A stretch of 64,000 bases of DNA, from positions 194,030,915-194,094,914 of the forward strand of contig NC_059074.1 of NCBI RefSeq assembly GCF_020497125.1, written 5' to 3'. A program made the position numbers and the translations under genes. This document shows, in pieces, positions 60,140 to 64,000 of this stretch. The DNA comes from Mauremys mutica (Eukaryota > Chordata > Testudines > Geoemydidae). The number at the start of each line of letters is the position of its first letter. The first letter of the stretch is position 1. The notes below the pieces were generated by a model. The model was not told where the DNA came from. It saw only the letters and a list, made by a program, of their open reading frames with translations, and made no database searches.

Positions 60140-61170
60140 TTTGCGCTCTGTAGCGAGGCAGAGTGGCCTGCCTCCGCACTTGAGGGTGAGGGACCACTAC
60201 TCTCCCCTTGGTGGGTAGAGCAGAACCCACCCTGCCCCCCTCGGCAGAATACCAGGATGGGACAGGAAGTATAATGGGAGGGCTCTGCAGCTCAATTGAC
60301 TGGGAGCTGGGGAAGGAGACAGATGTCTCTGCTCTGCTGCAGAACCCTGGAGCTGAACCAGCGCTGTGCAGTGCCCTGCCCCCGGGGGGAAGTGACCCCG
60401 GAGAGGAGTTGCCAGGACTGCCTGCTGCTGTATACCCAGAGGAGCCAGAGGACTTGTGGACTACAGACCAGCCCACCCACACTGTGGTAGGAAGTAGCCC
60501 AGGGAAACCAGACTGTAGCCCAGTTTTGTTGCCAGAGCACGAGTGAGCGTGTTTCAGTTGGACCCTCCCCGCTGACCCAGTGGCGGACCACTCCACCACT
60601 GTTAGGGCCCTGGACTGGGATGCGATGGAGGCTGGTGGGCCTGTGTCCCCCTACTACCTCACCCAGGGGTGGCAGCCTCCCCACTGTAGGCCAAGGAGCT
60701 TACCCTTTGCCTGCAGTCTGCCCGAACTGAGACGTCAGACCCATTAGTTACTCCTCTCTGTCTGAGAGTTGGGGCGCCCTGGATGCTTACATGTTGTTAG
60801 CCCCAGCCTAACGGCCACTCTGCTCTGTCTTACCCACAGGGCTAGCACCCCAGACTGTGTTTGCTGGCTGCCTTAGCCAGGAAGCTTAGGCTAAAGCCTG
60901 CTCCCTGCTCTGCCCCGCCCCCAGGGCCAGAGGTTTAGATTGTTAATTACTGCCAGCCAGCCCCAGCCAGGAAGCCGCAGGCTAAAGATTGCTCAGTGCT
61001 CCGCCCGCTGAGGGAGGCCGAGAGCCTCAGAGTGTTACTAGGCGGCCACAGAACTATAGACTGCTTACGGCTTGGCCCCGCCGGTGAGACCTCAGCCCAA
61101 GTGCTGTTGCCTGATACAGCGAGGCGGAGTAGCCTCCCTCCCCCCTTGAGGGAGCGGGACCACTACAGGC
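60140..61170 (+). repeat. GC-rich repeat module with direct terminal copies and internal tandem units
   Basis: GCGAGGCAGAGTGGCCTGCC...GAGGGACCACTAC (60153-60197) recurs as GCGAGGCGGAGTAGCCTCCC...GCGGGACCACTAC (61119-61166), about 970 bp apart in the same orientation. Between about 60800 and 61090 there are degenerate tandem units of roughly 80-100 bp (CCAGGAAGCTTAGGCTAAAGCCTGCTCC / CCAGGAAGCCGCAGGCTAAAGATTGCTC). The open frame at 60208-60546 has no motif. This could be a retroelement leader or LTR pair. I do not recognise the family firmly. Confidence 0.5.
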
Positions 61171-61190
61171 TCACTTTAAAAAAAAAAAAA

Positions 61191-61288
61191 CTATGTTGTT
61201 GCAGCTGTGTTGGTCCCAGGATGAGAGAGACAAGGTGGATGAGGTAATAGAAAATAAATAAAAGATATCACCTCACCTACCTTGTCTC
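61191..61288. mobile_element. Penelope-like fragment ending in an inverted duplication
   Basis: TTGTTGCAGCTGTGTTGGTCCCAGGATGAGAGAGACAAGG is the start of the same reptile repeat seen at 40437. It is followed by an inverted copy of its own segment: 61227-61249 and 61266-61288 pair at 20 of 23 positions across a 16-bp A-rich spacer. Such head-to-head copies are known for Penelope-like elements. The family assignment is from memory. Confidence 0.5.
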
Positions 61289-61352
61289 TAAAACAAAACA
61301 AACAAACACACATTTCTTCTTCCTTAATTAAAGGTATGAACACATTCTATCC

Positions 61353-61747
61353 TAGGTACTTATACGGCCCCTATTTTCATAGTATCTGAGCACCTCACAA
61401 TCTTTTATCCTCACAACACTTCTGTGAGGTAGGGAGTACCCCATTTTACAGATGGGGAACTGAGGCAGAGAGAGGACAGATTTTAGAAGGTATGTAAACA
61501 CCTACGGATGTAGATTGGTGCCGAGTGGAATTTTCAAAAGCACCTGCGCACCTAATTTAAATCAAAGGGAGTTAGGTGCCTAACGGGTTTTCAAAAGTAC
61601 CTCAGTGCCTGTCTGCCTAGTTAGGCACCTACATAATTTTAAAAAGGGACTAGCCCAAGGTCACACAGGAAATCTGTGACAGAGCGTTGACTTGAACCCA
61701 GGTTGCCCATGTTCTAGGTTAGTGCCAACTGGGACAACTTTCCTCTC
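61353..61747 (-). mobile_element. MIR/CORE-SINE (minus strand) split by another repeat
   Basis: AGGTACTTATACGGCCCC ... CATTTTACAGATGGGGAACTGAGGCAGAGAG (61353-61479) and AAGGTCACACAGGAAATCTGTG ... TTGAACCCAGG ... (61649-61747) are the two halves of the same element as at 7253-7488. They are separated by foreign sequence at 61480-61648. Confidence 0.75.
61480..61648. repeat. Repeat inserted in the MIR copy
   Basis: It contains ATTTTCAAAAGCACCTGCGC, GAGTTAGGTGCCTAAC and GTTAGGCACCTAC motifs: repeated, inverted TTAGGCACCTA units typical of a small palindromic MITE. GGAC occurs at both junctions, which may be part of a target duplication. Confidence 0.5.
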
Positions 61748-63236
61748 ATTAAGATTAGGTTACTTCTATATAGATACTTATTTCACTGATTATAGTGTTG
61801 AAATGGGTAGCAAAACAGCAAGCTGACTAGAGGTCAGCAAGAATAATATTAAATTTAATTTCAATACTTTGGCACAACCCTTATGTGCAATACGTGTTTA
61901 CTTAATGGTCTAAACTGACCTAATGACACATCAGATAGTTACTGTATATTTAATAAACTAACAAACTGTTCATGTTAATAAATTTAAAGTGACACCACTC
62001 TCAGTATAAACAGGTGACACCATGATTCTGTTTGTGGGGTTAGGATGACATAATTCTCATGTCCTACAAGACTCCAGAAGTTCTAATCTGCTGATGGAGA
62101 CTTAAGAAATCTAACAACATACTGAGAAAATTTAAACCCAAAGATCTTGCCCATGTTAAAGAAAAATAAAACCAATCTTAACTGCAAAGTCTGGGCAAAA
62201 GAAAATGAGCTATGTTCTTGTGCTGATGGGGTAAAACGAGGTTGAACTGGTTAATCTCCCTGTCCTAAAAAGACTTAATGAATATGTAGAGACCATTCTT
62301 ACAATCTTCAGGAAAATCACTGACAAATGGATTGAACATAGGTCAAGAGCTGGTCACTGCTGTAAGTCCTGACTGATAAATATGAGTTTGTTAAAGATTA
62401 ACCCAATCTTTGAAGACAAACAGGGCTATTATTCTTTTGGTCTTATAAATAACCTCCTTCTTCACAACAACGGAAAGTTGGTCAACCGTAACTGGCCTTC
62501 TCCCAATTATGTTGCCTCTGTAGATCCACATTTGTTGAAATTCTCACCTTCACATGGCAGGTGTTTTTAGATGTGAGGCTACATAATGCACAATGGTCCC
62601 AATTGTCCTCATTTTCTTATCACTATTCAAAACTCTATCAAAGTCCTGGCTCCTATATCAACAAAGCAGTGCCAAATCAAGGTGTGAATAGGGCTCCAAG
62701 AAACAACTATATAGTTTTCAGAGACAAAGACGTTTCTGAAGCATGCCACAGAAGCTGCCTCAGACCTAGCTGCATGGACCCTCCAACTACCTGTTCCTGC
62801 TGTAAGAAGTGTCGCAGTATTGGTTCCACAGCCTAATCCATTTAGAAAATCTCTGAACGGAGATAGATTCCCATTAGACTTGTCCCAAAATGCCTCAGCC
62901 AACCTTGGACACTTACTAAAAGGTTTGTCCTATCAACATCTAAATTAGGCAGCCTAACTTCCCTGGGTAAACTGTGAGATTTTGAGAAGTTGTCTGAGTA
63001 GTTAATGAATTTATGGAGACGGAATCCAGGGACCATCTGTTACTCGTCTGTGCCTAGGCAAAATATACAATATTTCCTATGAATAGGAAACATGCAACTA
63101 AGGTCAAGGGCTCTGAATAAGTGTTGTGAATGTAGGGAGGGATAACAGCCACTAACACCAACACTTAGAACCTGTATCTTCAGATACACCTCTTCAGATT
63201 CCTGAAGACTAATACAGAGCACAGAATGTTGTGTAT
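61748..63236. other. Gene-free stretch before the right-edge gypsy
   Basis: No exon or element recognised. The antisense pair of frames at 62561-62836 and 62902-62627 has no motif. Confidence 0.4.
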
Positions 63237-63417
63237 TTGGTTGTCATGGGTTTTGTTACTATGGCAACTGAGTTAGACTATTAAGGGATAGCTCAGCCGG
63301 TTTCAACCGGCTGAGTGAGCTCTCTGTATCTGTAAATAAAATGGAGGTTTTGGTTAGCTGTCTGCTCTCTGGCCTCAAGTGATTGCTTCCTACACCGGCT
63401 GCCCCAAGGACATAACA
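63237..63417 (+). promoter_or_regulatory. 5' LTR of the right-edge gypsy element
   Basis: It begins TGTTGTGT and ends GGACATAACA, matching inverted termini (TGTTRTGT). AATAAA at 63335-63340 is a poly(A) signal inside the LTR. A perfect 11-bp inverted repeat with a 2-bp spacer (CTCAGCCGGTT at 63292-63302, AACCGGCTGAG at 63305-63315) lies just upstream and could form a stem-loop in the transcript. The 3' LTR is outside the window, so identity of the pair cannot be checked. Confidence 0.8.
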
Positions 63418-63418
63418 C

Positions 63419-63438
63419 TGGCGACGAGGGTGGGATCC
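63419..63438 (+). promoter_or_regulatory. Primer binding site, tRNA-Ser(GCT)-type
   Basis: TGGCGACGAGGGTGGGATCC begins 1 bp after the LTR end. From memory, the complement of the 3' end of vertebrate tRNA-Ser(GCT) with CCA is TGGCGACGAGGATGGGATTC, which differs at two of 20 positions. This is where reverse transcription of the element would start. Confidence 0.8.
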
Positions 63439-63541
63439 TGGTGCTGCTCCAGTAACAGAAGGAAGTAGAAGTCAAGGTAAAGACCAAACAAAGAAAAAAA
63501 GCTGCTTGTTTGCACTGACTGTGAAAGTGAAACTAAAAATC

Positions 63542-64000
63542 ATGGCTACTCTGACCAGGCCCCTGGAGCCTTTTGATGAGAATACAGAGCAGTGGCATGT
63601 GTATACTGAGCGTTTTGAGCTTTTTGGTATTGCAAATGACATTACAGAAGCGAAGAAGGTGCCAATATTCTTAACTGTTGTAGGGGCTAAAACCTACTCT
63701 CTGCTACACAGCTTACTACACCCTGTTAAGCCTGAGACTAAATCTTACAGTGACATTGTGGAAATCCTGGGGTCTCATTTCTCCCCAAAACCACTGGTAA
63801 TTGCTGAAAGCTATAGGTTCCACAAAAGAGACCAAAAGGAAGATGAAACAGTTGTACAATTTGTAGCCATTTTAAAAAAGCTAGCAGAACACTGTGAATT
63901 TAAAGAGATGTTAAATGATGCCCTGCGTGACAGGTTAGTGTGTGGCCTCTGCAGTGAAGCTATACGGAAGCGCCTACTGACAGAGGCTCAGCTTACATTA
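63542..64000 (+). CDS. gag: Gypsy gag protein, N-terminal 153 codons, open to the window edge
   Basis: Gag assembles the intracellular particle that packages the element RNA and its replication enzymes. The frame starts at the ATG of AATCATGGCTACT (adequate Kozak context), 104 bp after the primer site, and has no stop through the last base, 64000. The first residues are MATLTRPLEPFDENTEQW. The downstream FVAILKKLAEHCEF followed by ALRDRLVCGLCSEAIRKRLL matches the conserved core of the gypsy retrotransposon gag domain. Equivalent positions in the decayed copy at 44631-45146 (FDEN; FVVALRKLSKHC) confirm the assignment. No zinc knuckle is in view because the frame leaves the window. It is the only undamaged mobile-element frame in this window, but whether the whole element is intact cannot be told. 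Confidence 0.88.
   Translation, partial: MATLTRPLEPFDENTEQWHVYTERFELFGIANDITEAKKVPIFLTVVGAKTYSLLHSLLHPVKPETKSYSDIVEILGSHFSPKPLVIAESYRFHKRDQKEDETVVQFVAILKKLAEHCEFKEMLNDALRDRLVCGLCSEAIRKRLLTEAQLTL

Larger units (their letters stand above)
63237..64000 (+). mobile_element. Ty3/gypsy element, 5' end, well preserved, runs off the window
   Basis: A 5' LTR (63237-63417), a perfectly placed tRNA primer site and an open gag frame follow each other on the plus strand. The rest of the element (protease, RT, integrase, 3' LTR) lies beyond 64000. Gag is related to that of the dead copy at 41132-45795 but the LTRs are different, so this is a second lineage of the same clade. Confidence 0.85.

Noticed and set aside
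60208..60546. 112-residue open frame in the GC-rich module at 60 kb, possibly a coding gene
   Set aside because: Acidic, proline-rich composition without motif. A longer antisense frame overlaps it and it lies inside a repeat. There is no support for translation.
1..64000. CRISPR array, bacterial operons or phage genes
   Set aside because: No regularly spaced direct repeats, no Shine-Dalgarno-led gene clusters, and all recognisable coding remnants are eukaryotic mobile elements.

Overview
This looks like nuclear DNA from a vertebrate, most likely a turtle or close archosauromorph relative. The sequence is AT-rich and shows no operon structure. It is dominated by CR1 LINEs, hAT and PIF/Harbinger DNA transposons, Penelope-like fragments, Ty3/gypsy elements and CORE-SINE (MIR-like) copies. 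Assigning it to turtles rests on my memory of how these families look in turtle genomes, so it is inference. I could not identify any exon of a host protein-coding gene, tRNA gene, rRNA or CRISPR array. The window is best read as intergenic or intronic DNA.

Layout. 0-12 kb: mostly unique DNA, with a hAT MITE (2.1 kb), a solo-like LTR with an env-like remnant (3.6-5.0 kb, minus strand), an old CR1 3' end (5.3 kb) and a CORE-SINE (7.3 kb). 12-25 kb: a decayed L2 reverse transcriptase (12.3 kb), small inverted-repeat elements, a hAT MITE with a perfect 8-bp target duplication (24.2 kb) and a minus-strand CR1 (24.6 kb). 25.2 kb: a Penelope-like fragment with a hammerhead-like core, sitting inside a MITE. 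29.0-33.5 kb: a 4.2-kb PIF/Harbinger transposon with both of its genes (transposase and a spliced SANT/Myb-like protein), inserted inside an older MITE. 37.3-38.6 kb: a 1.3-kb GC-rich hAT element with a perfect 8-bp target duplication. 39.7-46.4 kb: an old CR1 split by a 4.7-kb minus-strand gypsy element with both LTRs. 52.0-53.4 kb: a younger 5'-truncated CR1. 53.5-54.5 kb: hAT remnants. 60.1-61.7 kb: a GC-rich repeat module, a Penelope-like inverted fragment and a MIR split by another repeat. 63.2-64.0 kb: the 5' end of a much better preserved gypsy element (LTR, tRNA-Ser primer site, open gag) that runs off the window.

How the parts fit together: nearly every coding signal belongs to a mobile element, and nested insertions give a relative order of events. 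The CR1 at 39.7 kb predates the gypsy inside it. The palindromic MITE at 29.0 kb predates the Harbinger inside it. The gypsy at 63.2 kb is the only element with an undamaged reading frame in view. I did not find a convincing undescribed system. The observations most worth following up are the 96-bp hairpin at 35.9-36.0 kb, the hammerhead-like core at 25.3 kb, the nested Harbinger with its overlapping convergent poly(A) signals, and the well-preserved gypsy element at the right edge.
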